A stretch of DNA of 64,000 nt from Micrococcaceae bacterium Sec5.8 (GCA_039636775.1 CP143429.1:992001-1056000); one strand, 5' to 3'; positions 1-8,047 are shown, counted from the stretch's first letter. A program made the numbers and translations. The notes: generated by a model not told the origin, from the sequence alone.

Positions 1-2
1 AG

Positions 3-767
3 CACTTGCGCAGCCGCGGCATCGAAGTCCTGCTCAACACCTCGCTGGACAGCGCCGAAGGCACCCTGAAACTCATCAACCTCCCGGACAAGACGCCCGC
101 CCAGGAGTTCCGGTCCGACACCCTCGTTTGGACCGCCGGCGTTCAGGCCAACCCCATGGTTCGTTCCACGGACTTTCCGCTGGAGCCACGCGGCCGCGTC
201 CGTGTCCTCCCGGACCTGCGCATCGCCGGCGACGACGGCATCATCGAGAACGCCTGGGCTGCCGGCGACGTCGCGGCTGTGCCGGACCTGACCGGCAGTG
301 GCCTTCCGGACGGCACCTGCGTCCCCAACGCCCAGCACGCGCTGCGGCAGGCCAAGCGCCTGGCCAAGAACCTCTGGGCCTCCCGCTGGGACAAAGAGCT
401 CACAGATTACAAGCACAAGAACCTGGGCGCCGTCGCCGGCTTCGGCCAGTGGAAGGGTGTCGCCAACATCAACCTCCTGGGCCGCATTGGGCTCAAGGGT
501 CCGCTGGCGTGGCTGGCGCACCGCGGCTACCACGGCCTGGCCATGCCCACCGTGGAGCGCAAGATCCGGGTGATCTCCGGCTGGTTCTGGACTCTCTTCC
601 TGGGCCGCGACACCACCCAGCTCGCTGACCTGGACAACCCGCGCGGTGCCTTCGTCGCCGCAGCGACGCCGGCGCCCAAGCCGGCCGCCGCTCCTGCTGC
701 TGGGAAGCCGGCAGTGGACGGCACCAAGGCTGCAAGCCAGGAAGCCGTTCCGGCCCACTCCAAGTAG
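3..767 (+). CDS. ndh: Type-II NADH dehydrogenase (NDH-2), C-terminal part
   Basis: The window opens inside this gene, so the N-terminal FAD-binding half is missing. The visible 254 or so codons cover the end of the NADH-binding domain and the FAD-contacting segment 'WAAGDVA' (about residue 85 of the fragment). They also carry the basic-amphipathic C-terminal region typical of NDH-2 (GFGQWKGVA, then WLAHRGYHG). NDH-2 is a peripheral membrane flavoprotein that passes electrons from NADH to menaquinone without pumping protons. The last 40 residues are a low-complexity Ala/Pro/Lys tail beyond the usual family end. A strong hairpin follows the stop. Family assignment is firm; the true start lies upstream of base 1. 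Confidence 0.88.
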   Translation, partial: HLRSRGIEVLLNTSLDSAEGTLKLINLPDKTPAQEFRSDTLVWTAGVQANPMVRSTDFPLEPRGRVRVLPDLRIAGDDGIIENAWAAGDVAAVPDLTGSGLPDGTCVPNAQHALRQAKRLAKNLWASRWDKELTDYKHKNLGAVAGFGQWKGVANINLLGRIGLKGPLAWLAHRGYHGLAMPTVERKIRVISGWFWTLFLGRDTTQLADLDNPRGAFVAAATPAPKPAAAPAAGKPAVDGTKAASQEAVPAHSK

Positions 768-784
768 CCGGCACCAGCAGCCGA

Positions 785-817
785 CGGCGGCCGTTCCCCG
801 GTGGGGAGCGGCCGCCG
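785..817 (+). terminator. Hairpin after ndh
   Basis: Arms 785-799 and 803-817 form a 15-bp GC-rich stem (one G-U pair) around a 3-base loop, 18 bases past the ndh stop. There is no T-run, as is common for hairpin terminators in high-GC actinobacteria. Confidence 0.7.
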
Positions 818-923
818 CTGCTGTTAACCCGGCATGGTTAAATCGTTGCTGACGGCGGGGAAATCCCGGTTGCGGCAGCCGGTGGCACCCGGGCCGGTCG
901 CAGGCCGCGCCTAGACTGGCTCC

Positions 924-1910
924 ATGACAGCTGTAAAGGACCTCTCCACCCTGTTGGCCACCATGCACCCGGAACGCCGTGCGGGTGAATTCGTGTATGT
1001 CCTCTGGCCCGAGGGCGTGCCCCTCGCCGGGACGGCCGCTGCCGCGGTCCGTGAAGCGGAGGGACTGACGGTGGTCCTGCCGCGCGCCGACGCGGACAAC
1101 CAGGGCCTGAACTATGATTTCGTCGGCGCCTGGATCACTCTTCAAGTGCAGTCCGCGCTGGACGCCATCGGCCTGACGGCAGCCGTCAGCACCGCCTTGA
1201 CCGAGGCGAAAATCAGCTGCAACGTTCTGGCCGGTTTCCACCACGACCATCTCCTGGTGCCGGTAGCGGACGCCGACAGGGCTCTGGAGGTGCTGCACGA
1301 GCTTGTGGCCGCGAGCGGCGAACATCCGCCCGCCCCGGAGCTGGTCCTGCGCAGCGAACAACCCGCGGACCGTCCCGCCATTCTGGAACTGACGGCCGCA
1401 GCCTTTGCCACCTCCCCTGTCACCGGGCTGCCGGTGGACGGTGAGCCGGCGGAGGTGGAACTTTTGCGCGGGCTCTTCGACTGCGAGGAGTACCTGCCCG
1501 GGTTCAGCATCGTCGCGGAGCTCGACGGCGGGATTGTCGGCCACCTCATGTGCACCCGGGGCTGGGCGGGCGAGCTGGAGCTCCTGGGCCTGGGGCCGAT
1601 TGGCGTGGTGCCGCGGCTGCAGCGCCACGGGATCGGCAGTGCGCTGATGAAGGAATCGATCGCCCGGGCCAACGCCGCGGGGGAGCGCGGCATTGCCCTG
1701 CTCGGCGACCCGGAGTACTACTCGCGCTTCGGTTTCGTCACTTCGACGTCCCTCGGCGTGCAGGGCTCCGACCCGGCCTGGGGCGCGCACTTCCAGGTGC
1801 TTCCGCTGGCTGTCTGGCCGGGCGGCGTGAACGGCACTTTCCGCTTCGCCGCGCCATTCGGCACCGCTGGGTCCGCCGGACGGGATAGCATGGACCGGTC
1901 GCCCCAGTAG
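924..1910 (+). CDS. ACT-like domain fused to GNAT acetyltransferase
   Basis: The 328-residue protein has two parts. Residues 1-135 resemble an ACT_3-type domain; the tell-tale segment is NVLAGFHHDHLLVPV at about 98-112. Residues 140-305 form a GNAT N-acetyltransferase with the acetyl-CoA loop around 'RLQRHGIGSALM' (about 234-245) and a 'YYSRFGF' motif typical of the YhbS-like branch. GNAT enzymes move an acetyl group from acetyl-CoA to an amine, and ACT domains usually sense small ligands, often amino acids. The fusion therefore suggests a ligand-regulated acetyltransferase of unknown substrate; this is inference. Its stop codon TAG (1908-1910) lies inside the 5' part of the following tRNA gene, overlapping it by 10 bases. 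Confidence 0.78.
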   Translation: MTAVKDLSTLLATMHPERRAGEFVYVLWPEGVPLAGTAAAAVREAEGLTVVLPRADADNQGLNYDFVGAWITLQVQSALDAIGLTAAVSTALTEAKISCNVLAGFHHDHLLVPVADADRALEVLHELVAASGEHPPAPELVLRSEQPADRPAILELTAAAFATSPVTGLPVDGEPAEVELLRGLFDCEEYLPGFSIVAELDGGIVGHLMCTRGWAGELELLGLGPIGVVPRLQRHGIGSALMKESIARANAAGERGIALLGDPEYYSRFGFVTSTSLGVQGSDPAWGAHFQVLPLAVWPGGVNGTFRFAAPFGTAGSAGRDSMDRSPQ

Positions 1911-1974
1911 CCCAATTGGCAGAGGCAGCGGACTTAAAATCCGCGTGTTGTGGGTTCGAGTCCCACCTGGGGCA
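1901..1974 (+). tRNA. tRNA with UAA anticodon (Leu by code), short variable loop
   Basis: The 74-base cloverleaf has these parts: acceptor arms 1901-1907 and 1967-1973 pair perfectly; the anticodon stem is 1928-1932 with 1940-1944; the loop cTTAAaa puts the anticodon at 1935-1937; the T stem is 1950-1954 with 1962-1966 around TTCGAGT; the discriminator is A1974. CCA is not encoded. The anticodon UAA reads the leucine codon UUA. The variable region (1945-1949) is only 5 bases, whereas bacterial leucine tRNAs normally carry a long variable arm. The D-loop (AATTGGCAGA) does look leucine-like. Bases 1901-1910 overlap the end of the upstream acetyltransferase gene, which borrows its stop codon from the tRNA. 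Confidence 0.85.
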
Positions 1975-2036
1975 CCCGTCGCGGTGCCCGCGAAACGTTC
2001 GGCCGGATTTCCTCTATGCAACGAGTGTTATAAGGA

Positions 2037-2052
2037 TGTGACCGTAGTCACT
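2037..2052. promoter_or_regulatory. CRP/GlxR-like palindrome upstream of livJ
   Basis: The sequence TGTGACCGTAGTCACT matches the CRP-family consensus TGTGA-N6-TCACA at every fixed position but the last. Its centre (2044.5) lies about 42 bases before the transcription start predicted from the adjacent promoter, the classical class-II activator position. A similar site lies upstream of livH. Confidence 0.6.
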
Positions 2053-2080
2053 TTGGATCGGGCGCGAAGTGCACTAGCTT
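2052..2080 (+). promoter_or_regulatory. Probable livJ promoter
   Basis: A -35-like TTTGGA (2052-2057), a 17-base spacer and a -10-like TAGCTT (2075-2080) point to a start near 2087. The weak -35 abutting a CRP-like site fits an activator-dependent promoter. A second inverted repeat, TCAGG-AACA-CCTGA (2090-2103), sits at the start of the leader and could be another operator or a short RNA hairpin. Confidence 0.45.
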
Positions 2081-2151
2081 GAAGTTAAATCAGGAACACC
2101 TGATCTTTCGCATCAAAGGCCGTTCGCACCTTTAGATCGAGGAGATTGTAA

Positions 2152-3507
2152 ATGACTTCACTCCCCCAGGTGGCGCCCCGCGTAGCTAAGCTCACCGCGC
2201 TTAGCATCGGCGTCGCCCTTCTGGCTACGGCTTGTGGTGGTTCGTCCACCCCGACGTCGACGAGCTCCGGAAGCGCCTCGGCAAACGCCGCCGGCATCGC
2301 TTGCCCGGCGCCCAGCGCGACTGCCGGTGCCAGCAGCTCCGCGGCGGCCGGCGGGTCCGTCCCTGCCGCCACCACCACCACCGATACCGCCCTCAAGATT
2401 GGTTCGCTCCTGCCGACGACGGGGTCGCTGGCGTTCCTCGGCCCGCCCGAAATCGCGGGTGTCAACCTTGGCATCAAGGAAATCAATGACGCCGGCGGCG
2501 TCCTGGGCAAGCCCGTTGAGGTAATCCACCGCGACTCCGGCGATACCAAAACCGATATCGCCACGCAGTCCACCAGCGCACTTCTCGGCCAGGGTGTCAG
2601 CGCAATCGTCGGAGCCGCATCCTCCGGCGTTTCGAAGACCGTCATCAACCAGATCACCGGCGCCGGCGTCATCCAGTTCTCCCCGGCCAACACGTCCCCG
2701 GACTTCACCACCTGGGACGACAAGGGCCTGTACTGGCGTACCGCACCCTCGGACGTCCTTCAGGGCAAGGTCCTCGGCAACTACATGGCCACCTGTGGTG
2801 CCCAGACCGTAGGCATGATTGTTCTGAATGACGCGTACGGCACCGGCCTTGCCAAGAACGTGCAGGCTGCGTTCGAGGCGGCCGGCGGCAAGGTAGTTGC
2901 CCAGGAACTCTTCAACGAAGGTGATTCCCAGTTCAGCAGCCAGGTTGACAAGGTCCTCGCGGCCAAGCCGGATGCCATCGCCCTGATCACCTTCGACCAG
3001 GCCAAGAGCATCGTTCCGCTCATGACGGGCAAGGGCGTCAAGCCCACCCAGCTCTTCATGGTGGACGGCAACATGTCCGACTACAGCAAGGACTTCCAGG
3101 CAGGCACCCTGAAGGGCGCCCAGGGCACCATCCCGGGCACCTTCGCCAAGGATGACTTCAAGAAGAAGCTCCTGGGCATCGACCCGGCACTGAAGGATTA
3201 CAGCTACGCAGGCGAGTCCTACGACGCCGTGAACCTGATCGCGCTGGCCTCCGAGGCGGCCAAGACCACCAAGGGCACCGACATTGCCGCGCAGCTCAAG
3301 GCAGTCTCCGAGACTGGCGAGAAGTGCAACGATTTCCCCTCCTGCGTCACCCTGCTCCGTGAGGGCAAGGACATCGACTACGACGGCCAGTCCGGCCCCG
3401 TAACGTTCTCCGACGCCGGTGACCCGACTGAGGCGTACATTGGCATCTACGAGTTCCAGGATGACAACACGTACAAGCCGGTGAAGGAAGAATTCGGCAA
3501 GCTGTAA
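2152..3507 (+). CDS. livJ: Branched-chain amino acid ABC transporter, substrate-binding lipoprotein
   Basis: The 451-residue product starts with a lipoprotein signal peptide ending in the lipobox LLATAC (lipidated Cys28). A Ser/Thr/Ala-rich linker to about residue 78 follows, then a periplasmic-binding-protein type I fold of the Leu/Ile/Val-binding family (IGSLLPTTG start). On the outer face of the membrane it would capture branched-chain amino acids or related ligands and hand them to the LivHM channel. GGAGAT at 2140 is the ribosome site. The gene is transcribed alone, toward the livHMGF operon, and ends at a strong terminator. The exact ligand cannot be read from sequence; amide, urea and aromatic ligands occur in the same family. 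Confidence 0.9.
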   Translation: MTSLPQVAPRVAKLTALSIGVALLATACGGSSTPTSTSSGSASANAAGIACPAPSATAGASSSAAAGGSVPAATTTTDTALKIGSLLPTTGSLAFLGPPEIAGVNLGIKEINDAGGVLGKPVEVIHRDSGDTKTDIATQSTSALLGQGVSAIVGAASSGVSKTVINQITGAGVIQFSPANTSPDFTTWDDKGLYWRTAPSDVLQGKVLGNYMATCGAQTVGMIVLNDAYGTGLAKNVQAAFEAAGGKVVAQELFNEGDSQFSSQVDKVLAAKPDAIALITFDQAKSIVPLMTGKGVKPTQLFMVDGNMSDYSKDFQAGTLKGAQGTIPGTFAKDDFKKKLLGIDPALKDYSYAGESYDAVNLIALASEAAKTTKGTDIAAQLKAVSETGEKCNDFPSCVTLLREGKDIDYDGQSGPVTFSDAGDPTEAYIGIYEFQDDNTYKPVKEEFGKL

Positions 3508-3528
3508 TCTCGCCCTTCCTTAGCTAGC

Positions 3529-3560
3529 AAAGACCCCCGTCCACCGGACGGGGGTCTTTT
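3529..3560 (+). terminator. Intrinsic terminator after livJ
   Basis: Arms 3529-3542 and 3546-3559 form a perfect 14-bp stem with a 3-base loop, ending in TTTT. The flanking A-run on the left means it could also stop minus-strand transcripts from livF. Confidence 0.92.
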
Positions 3561-3621
3561 GCGTGGGGGGACAGGGACAGGGCTGGGACGTCCCGGCAGC
3601 GCCCCGCTCCGCCCCGCGCAC

Positions 3622-3725
3622 CTGTCCCGCACCGCTGTCCCGTACCGCTGTCCCGCACCGCTGTCCCGCACCGCTGTCCCGCACTGCTGTCCCGCACCGC
3701 TGTCCCGCACTGCTGTCCCGCTCCG
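3622..3725. repeat. 13-bp tandem repeat, 8 copies
   Basis: Eight head-to-tail copies of CTGTCCCGCACCG start at 3622, 3635, 3648, 3661, 3674, 3687, 3700 and 3713. Differences are limited to C/T changes at one or two positions and a changed last copy. The array lies in the 360-base gap between the convergent livJ and livF genes. Apart from the livJ terminator, I see nothing else in that gap. Confidence 0.95.
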
Positions 3726-3867
3726 ATTCGACGGTTCCGGGTGCACCCGACGCTTGCGTACACCGAACGGGCCGGGAAGCATCGAAACGGGCGGCGCGGG
3801 CGGGGCACGCAGAAAGGCCGCCCCCGGCTGGTGACGGCCCTTCTGGCGCTTCTGGTGGCGCGGTGCG

Positions 3868-4641
3868 TTACTCTACGGTGTCCGCGAGGGTGCCCAGGTA
3901 AAGCTGGATGACCTTGGGGTCCTTCATGAGCTCCCGCCCGGTGCCCGTGTACGCGTCCTTGCCCTGGTCCAGGACATAGCCGCGGTCACAGATCTGCAGG
4001 CAGCGACGGGCGTTCTGCTCAACCATGATGACCGAGACGCCTGCACGGTTGATCTCGTGAACCCGAAGGAAGGTCTCGTCCTGCTTGACAGGGGAGAGGC
4101 CAGCGGAGGGCTCGTCCAGCAGCAGCACCGCCGGATCCATCATCAGGGCCCGTCCCATCGCCACCATCTGGCGTTCACCGCCGGAGAGCGATCCAGCGCG
4201 CTGGGCCCGCCGCTTGCCGAGTTCCGGAAACAAGCCGGTGACGAAGTCGAAGCGCTCGGAGAAGTCCTTGGGCCGCTGGAACATGCCCATCTGGAGATTC
4301 TCTTCGATGGTCAGCGCCGCAAACACGTTGTTGTTCTGCGGCACAAAGCCGATGCCCCGGCTGACGAGCTTATTGGCCTTGAGCCCGGTAATGTCCTGGC
4401 CGCGGACCACGACGGAACCGGAATGGACCTTGACCAGGCCGAACATCGCCTTCAGGAGCGTGGACTTGCCGGCTCCGTTGGGGCCGATGATACCGATGAG
4501 CTCACCCTTGCGGGCCTCGATGCTGCAGCCGTTGAGGATGTTGACGCCCGGGATGTAGCCCGCAATCAGGTCGGTGACCTTGACGACGGAATCCTCATCG
4601 TGCACGGGCTTAGCGGCGGGGGCCGCGCTGGTGGCGCTCAT
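3868..4641 (-). CDS. livF: Branched-chain amino acid ABC transporter ATPase LivF
   Basis: The 257-residue ABC ATPase has Walker A GPNGAGKST (53-61), signature LSGGERQ (152-158) and Walker B VLLLDEP (172-178). The compact length and a conserved 'GIGFVPQNNNVF' Q-loop region (about 96-107) mark it as the LivF rather than the LivG subunit. It would pair with LivG on the cytoplasmic side and power uptake through LivHM. It is the last gene of the livHMGF operon, and its ATG overlaps the livG stop by 4 bases, which suggests translational coupling. Confidence 0.94.
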   Translation of the reverse strand: MSATSAAPAAKPVHDEDSVVKVTDLIAGYIPGVNILNGCSIEARKGELIGIIGPNGAGKSTLLKAMFGLVKVHSGSVVVRGQDITGLKANKLVSRGIGFVPQNNNVFAALTIEENLQMGMFQRPKDFSERFDFVTGLFPELGKRRAQRAGSLSGGERQMVAMGRALMMDPAVLLLDEPSAGLSPVKQDETFLRVHEINRAGVSVIMVEQNARRCLQICDRGYVLDQGKDAYTGTGRELMKDPKVIQLYLGTLADTVE

Positions 4642-5732
4642 TCTGTGTCCTTCGCTGTGCTGTGCGGCTGCTGGCCAGGGGGCGGCTCCTCGGCGCTGCG
4701 CCGGCCGCGCGCGGGTCCGCTGCCGGCCGGACCGTCCGTTTCCTTTGCGACAACGTCGAGCGAGATGATGCCCGCGTTTTCGGTGCCGACAATTGATTCC
4801 TCGTCGGCCACCAGTTCGGCTGCGAGCTCTTTGATGCCTTCCGAGTCGCCCAGATCGACGTCGTGGTGGGCGCCCAGGTAGGCGTCAATCACGGCCGGGT
4901 TCTTCATGACATCGGCAGGCGGGCCTTCGGCCACGATCTTGCCCTCGGCCATCACCACCACCCAGTCGGCAATGTGCCGGACCATGTGCATGTCGTGTTC
5001 GACGAACAACACGGTCATGCCCTCGGCTTTGAGGTTCTTGATGTGGTCCAGCAGCGACTGGGTCAGGGCGGGGTTAACGCCGGCCATCGGCTCATCAAGC
5101 ATCACGAGCTTGGGCCGCACCATGAGGGAGCGCGCCATCTCCAGGAGCTTGCGCTGGCCGCCGGAGAGGGACGCCGCGTAGTCATCCTTCTTAGCATCCA
5201 GCTTGAACTTCTCCAGAAGCACGTCGGCGTCTGCGGTAATTTTCTTTTCCTGGCCGCCCCAGATGCCTTTGAACAGGGCCCGTGAGAGCCGCTCGCCAGC
5301 CTGGTTGGACGCGCCAAGGCGCATATTCTCCATCACGGTCAGCTTGCCCATGACCTTGGTCAACTGGAAGGTGCGGACCATGCCCATGCGGGCCACCTTG
5401 TAGGAGGAGACCCCGGCCAGGCTGTGGCCTTCGAACTGCCACTTGCCCGTGTTGGGGGTGTCAAAACCCGTGAGCAGGTTGAACAAGGTGGTCTTGCCGG
5501 CACCGTTGGGGCCGATCAGGGCCGTGATCTTGTGCCGCGGGATCTCGAGGTACTCGACGTCGACGGCGTTGATGCCGCCGAAGCTGCGGGTGACGTTTTC
5601 CGCGACGACAATCGGGTCACGCTTCTTGCAGCCGGGGGCGGTCTCCCCGGCGGCGATGGGACGCGAGTCCGTCATGTAGTCGATGGTGTCCGAGTCTTCG
5701 GACGGCAGGGGTTTTTCGCTTTGCGTGCTCAT
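4638..5732 (-). CDS. livG: Branched-chain amino acid ABC transporter ATPase LivG, extended at both ends
   Basis: The 364-residue ABC ATPase has Walker A GPNGAGKTT (74-82), signature LSGGQRK and Walker B LVMLDEP followed by 'MAGVNP', a LivG hallmark. The conserved core runs from about residue 40 to 285. A 40-residue N-terminal lead and an acidic then Pro/Gly-rich C-terminal tail of roughly 75 residues exceed the usual length of about 255-270. The gene overlaps livM by 4 bases upstream and livF by 4 bases downstream. An alternative start at Met20 (about 5675) would remove part of the extra N-terminus. Confidence 0.93.
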   Translation of the reverse strand: MSTQSEKPLPSEDSDTIDYMTDSRPIAAGETAPGCKKRDPIVVAENVTRSFGGINAVDVEYLEIPRHKITALIGPNGAGKTTLFNLLTGFDTPNTGKWQFEGHSLAGVSSYKVARMGMVRTFQLTKVMGKLTVMENMRLGASNQAGERLSRALFKGIWGGQEKKITADADVLLEKFKLDAKKDDYAASLSGGQRKLLEMARSLMVRPKLVMLDEPMAGVNPALTQSLLDHIKNLKAEGMTVLFVEHDMHMVRHIADWVVVMAEGKIVAEGPPADVMKNPAVIDAYLGAHHDVDLGDSEGIKELAAELVADEESIVGTENAGIISLDVVAKETDGPAGSGPARGRRSAEEPPPGQQPHSTAKDTE

Positions 5733-6697
5733 GCGAACGCCAGCTCCTTCTTGTTGCCGAGGACACCTTGGGGCCTGAAGATCATCAGCAGCATCAGTGC
5801 CACACCCACCAGGATGTAACGCAGCTGCCCGGCCTGTACCGTGTTGAGCCAGGTGACGGCGCCGGATTCAATCAGGCCGTAGAGGATGCCTTGTGTAAGG
5901 GACAGCACCACCCAGAAGATCATGGCGCCGATGACCGGCCCCAGCACCGTGCCAAGGCCGCCGAGCAGCAGGCAGGTGTAGAGGAAGAACGTCAGCTCGG
6001 TACCGTAGTTGGCCGGCTGCACCGCACCACGGGGGAGGGTGAAGATCATTCCGGCAAGAGCGCCGAGGACGCCGCCGATGATCAGGGCCTGCATCTTGTA
6101 GGCGTACACGTTCTTGCCCAGCGAGCGGACGGCGTTTTCGTCCTCGCGGATGCCCTTCAGGACACGACCCCACGGGCTGCGCATCAGCAGCCACACCAGC
6201 AGGCAGAGCAGTGCCACAACGGCCCAGGCAACGATCCGGATGAAAAAGTCCCGGTTGTTCATTCCCATGTACGAACCTGGCGGGAACGGGTTCATGGAGT
6301 AGAAGTCGCCTTCGAAGGCGGCGAGGCCGTTGGCCGAACCGGTGACGGCGGTCAGCTGGTTGGTGGTGACGATGTAGCGCACAATTTCCGCCGCCGCGAT
6401 GGTCACAATGGCCAGGTAGTCGGCCCGCAAACGGAGGGTGGGGATGCCCAGGAGCAGGGCGAAGATGGCGGCGCAAACCACTGCGATGAGCAGTCCGACG
6501 AAGAACGGAACGCCGAAGGACAGAGTGGAGATGGCGAAGCCGTAGGCGCCTACTGCCATGAAGCCGGCCTGGCCGAAGTTGAGCAGGCCTGAGTAGCCGA
6601 AGTGAACTGCGAGGCCGAGGGTGGCGAGTGCATAAGCCGCCGTCGTCGGGCTGAACAGTTCTCCGGCAGCACTGGAAAGAATGAATCCAAAGTCCAT
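5729..6697 (-). CDS. livM: Branched-chain amino acid ABC transporter permease LivM
   Basis: This 322-residue membrane protein has about eight to nine hydrophobic segments. It carries the LivM-type conserved region 'SPWGRVLKGIREDENAVRSLG' (about 178-198), the cytoplasmic loop that contacts the ATPases, and ends with 'MLLMIFRPQGVLG'. With LivH it forms the translocation channel. The gene lies 9 bases downstream of livH and overlaps livG by 4 bases. Confidence 0.94.
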   Translation of the reverse strand: MDFGFILSSAAGELFSPTTAAYALATLGLAVHFGYSGLLNFGQAGFMAVGAYGFAISTLSFGVPFFVGLLIAVVCAAIFALLLGIPTLRLRADYLAIVTIAAAEIVRYIVTTNQLTAVTGSANGLAAFEGDFYSMNPFPPGSYMGMNNRDFFIRIVAWAVVALLCLLVWLLMRSPWGRVLKGIREDENAVRSLGKNVYAYKMQALIIGGVLGALAGMIFTLPRGAVQPANYGTELTFFLYTCLLLGGLGTVLGPVIGAMIFWVVLSLTQGILYGLIESGAVTWLNTVQAGQLRYILVGVALMLLMIFRPQGVLGNKKELAFA

Positions 6698-6706
6698 GGC
6701 TGTCTC

Positions 6707-8047
6707 CTAACCCACGCGCTCGCGCCGGCCCAAGATGCCTTGGGGCCGGATCAGAAGGACAATAATCATGATGAACAGTGCTCCCACGTACTTGAGGTCG
6801 GCGGCGAGGCCGAACACGGTGGTCAGCTCCACGAAGATACCGACGATGATGGATCCGATCAGGGCACCCCACACCGTGCCGAGGCCGCCCAGGGTGACGC
6901 CGGCGAAGATGAGCAGCAGGATCTGCGATCCCATGTCGAAGGTCACGCCGGGCCGGTAGTAGGCCCACAGGATTCCGCCGAGCGAGGCCAGCATGCCGCC
7001 GGTGACCCAGACGATCCGGATGACGGAGTCGACGTCGATGCCCGACGCCGCTGCCAGCGCCGGGTTGTCGGCGACGGCGCGGGTTGCTTTTCCGAGCCGG
7101 GTCTTGAGCAGGATGACGCCGAGGAGAGCAATGACAACCGCGCTGATGACGAGCGACCAGAGGTTGTTGGGGGAAATGGAGACCGGGCCGAGCTGGATTT
7201 CCGCGCTTTGGGCGAACGGAAGCTGCTGGGTGGCGCCGCCGAAGAAGAACTGGATGACGTAGCGGACGGCCAGGGCGAGGCCGATGCTGACGATCATCAT
7301 CGGCACGAGCCCGGTTCCGCGGCGCCGCAGCGGTTTCCACAGCCCGGCGTCCTGGACGTAGCCGAATAGACCGCCGCCGAGCAGCGCGAGGATGATGGCC
7401 AGCCAGAACGGGAGATTCATTGCGTTGAAGGCGAACACCAGGACGGCGCCGAGTGTAACCATTTCACCGTGTGCGAAGTTGGTCAGCCCGGTGGTGCCGA
7501 AGATCAGGGACAGGCCCACCGAAGCCAGGGCCAGCAGCAGGCCGAAGCTCAGACCTGCAACGAGCCGGTTGATCAGGTTCTGGCCGAAGTCCTGTTGCTG
7601 CACGACGATGCCCTTGCCGAAGGCGAAGATCACCGAGAGGTTTGAGGTCTGGCTGAAGGTGACTTGACGGGGGTTTTCCTGGCCGTCGGCGAGCTTGATG
7701 CCCTCCGGGAGCGTGGATTCGTCGAGCCGGATTTCGTAGGTGCCCTGGGTGGGCACCCCGATGGTCCAGGAACCATTGGCGGTCGATTTGGCCGTTCCGG
7801 TGAAATCGCTGCTCTTAGCGGTGATGGTGACGTCAGCAATCGGCGCCCGGTCATCACCGCGCAGGAAGCCGCTGATGCTGTTTTGGAACGTGGTAGCCGA
7901 CGGGGATGGTGCCGGCGAGGGGCTCGTGGCCTGTGATGCGGGCGCGACGATCAGCAGTAGCGCGGCCACGGCGGCAAAAACAGCCCCCACAGCTCTCAGC
8001 AGTCTGCCGCGCCGTCTCTGCGACAGGCCTCTCGGTGTGCTTCTCAA
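6707..8047 (-). CDS. livH: LivH permease fused to an N-terminal extracytoplasmic beta domain
   Basis: The 446-residue protein is read here from a TTG at 8047, chosen because GGAGG sits 8 bases upstream and the next residues form a signal peptide (basic start, hydrophobic stretch about 18-38, ASQA cleavage region). Residues 57-145 resemble a carboxypeptidase-regulatory-like beta-sandwich (GFLRG..PIADVTITAKS..GSWTIGVPTQGTYEIRL). Residues 155-446 are a normal LivH permease, with 'GLTNFAHGEM' and a terminal IRPQGILG. Ordinary LivH proteins are about 290-310 residues and lack the first 150. The extra domain would lie outside the membrane, where it could dock LivJ or the cell wall. An in-frame extension up to 8476 exists but looks non-coding. 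Confidence 0.88.
   Translation of the reverse strand: MRSTPRGLSQRRRGRLLRAVGAVFAAVAALLLIVAPASQATSPSPAPSPSATTFQNSISGFLRGDDRAPIADVTITAKSSDFTGTAKSTANGSWTIGVPTQGTYEIRLDESTLPEGIKLADGQENPRQVTFSQTSNLSVIFAFGKGIVVQQQDFGQNLINRLVAGLSFGLLLALASVGLSLIFGTTGLTNFAHGEMVTLGAVLVFAFNAMNLPFWLAIILALLGGGLFGYVQDAGLWKPLRRRGTGLVPMMIVSIGLALAVRYVIQFFFGGATQQLPFAQSAEIQLGPVSISPNNLWSLVISAVVIALLGVILLKTRLGKATRAVADNPALAAASGIDVDSVIRIVWVTGGMLASLGGILWAYYRPGVTFDMGSQILLLIFAGVTLGGLGTVWGALIGSIIVGIFVELTTVFGLAADLKYVGALFIMIIVLLIRPQGILGRRERVG

Noticed and set aside
1901..1974. Prophage or island attachment site at the tRNA
   Set aside because: No integrase gene and no direct repeat of the tRNA 3' end were seen downstream; livJ follows normally.
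3622..3725. Possible CRISPR array
   Set aside because: The 13-bp units are directly adjacent without unique spacers, and no cas genes are present. The 155-bp repeats fail on the same grounds.
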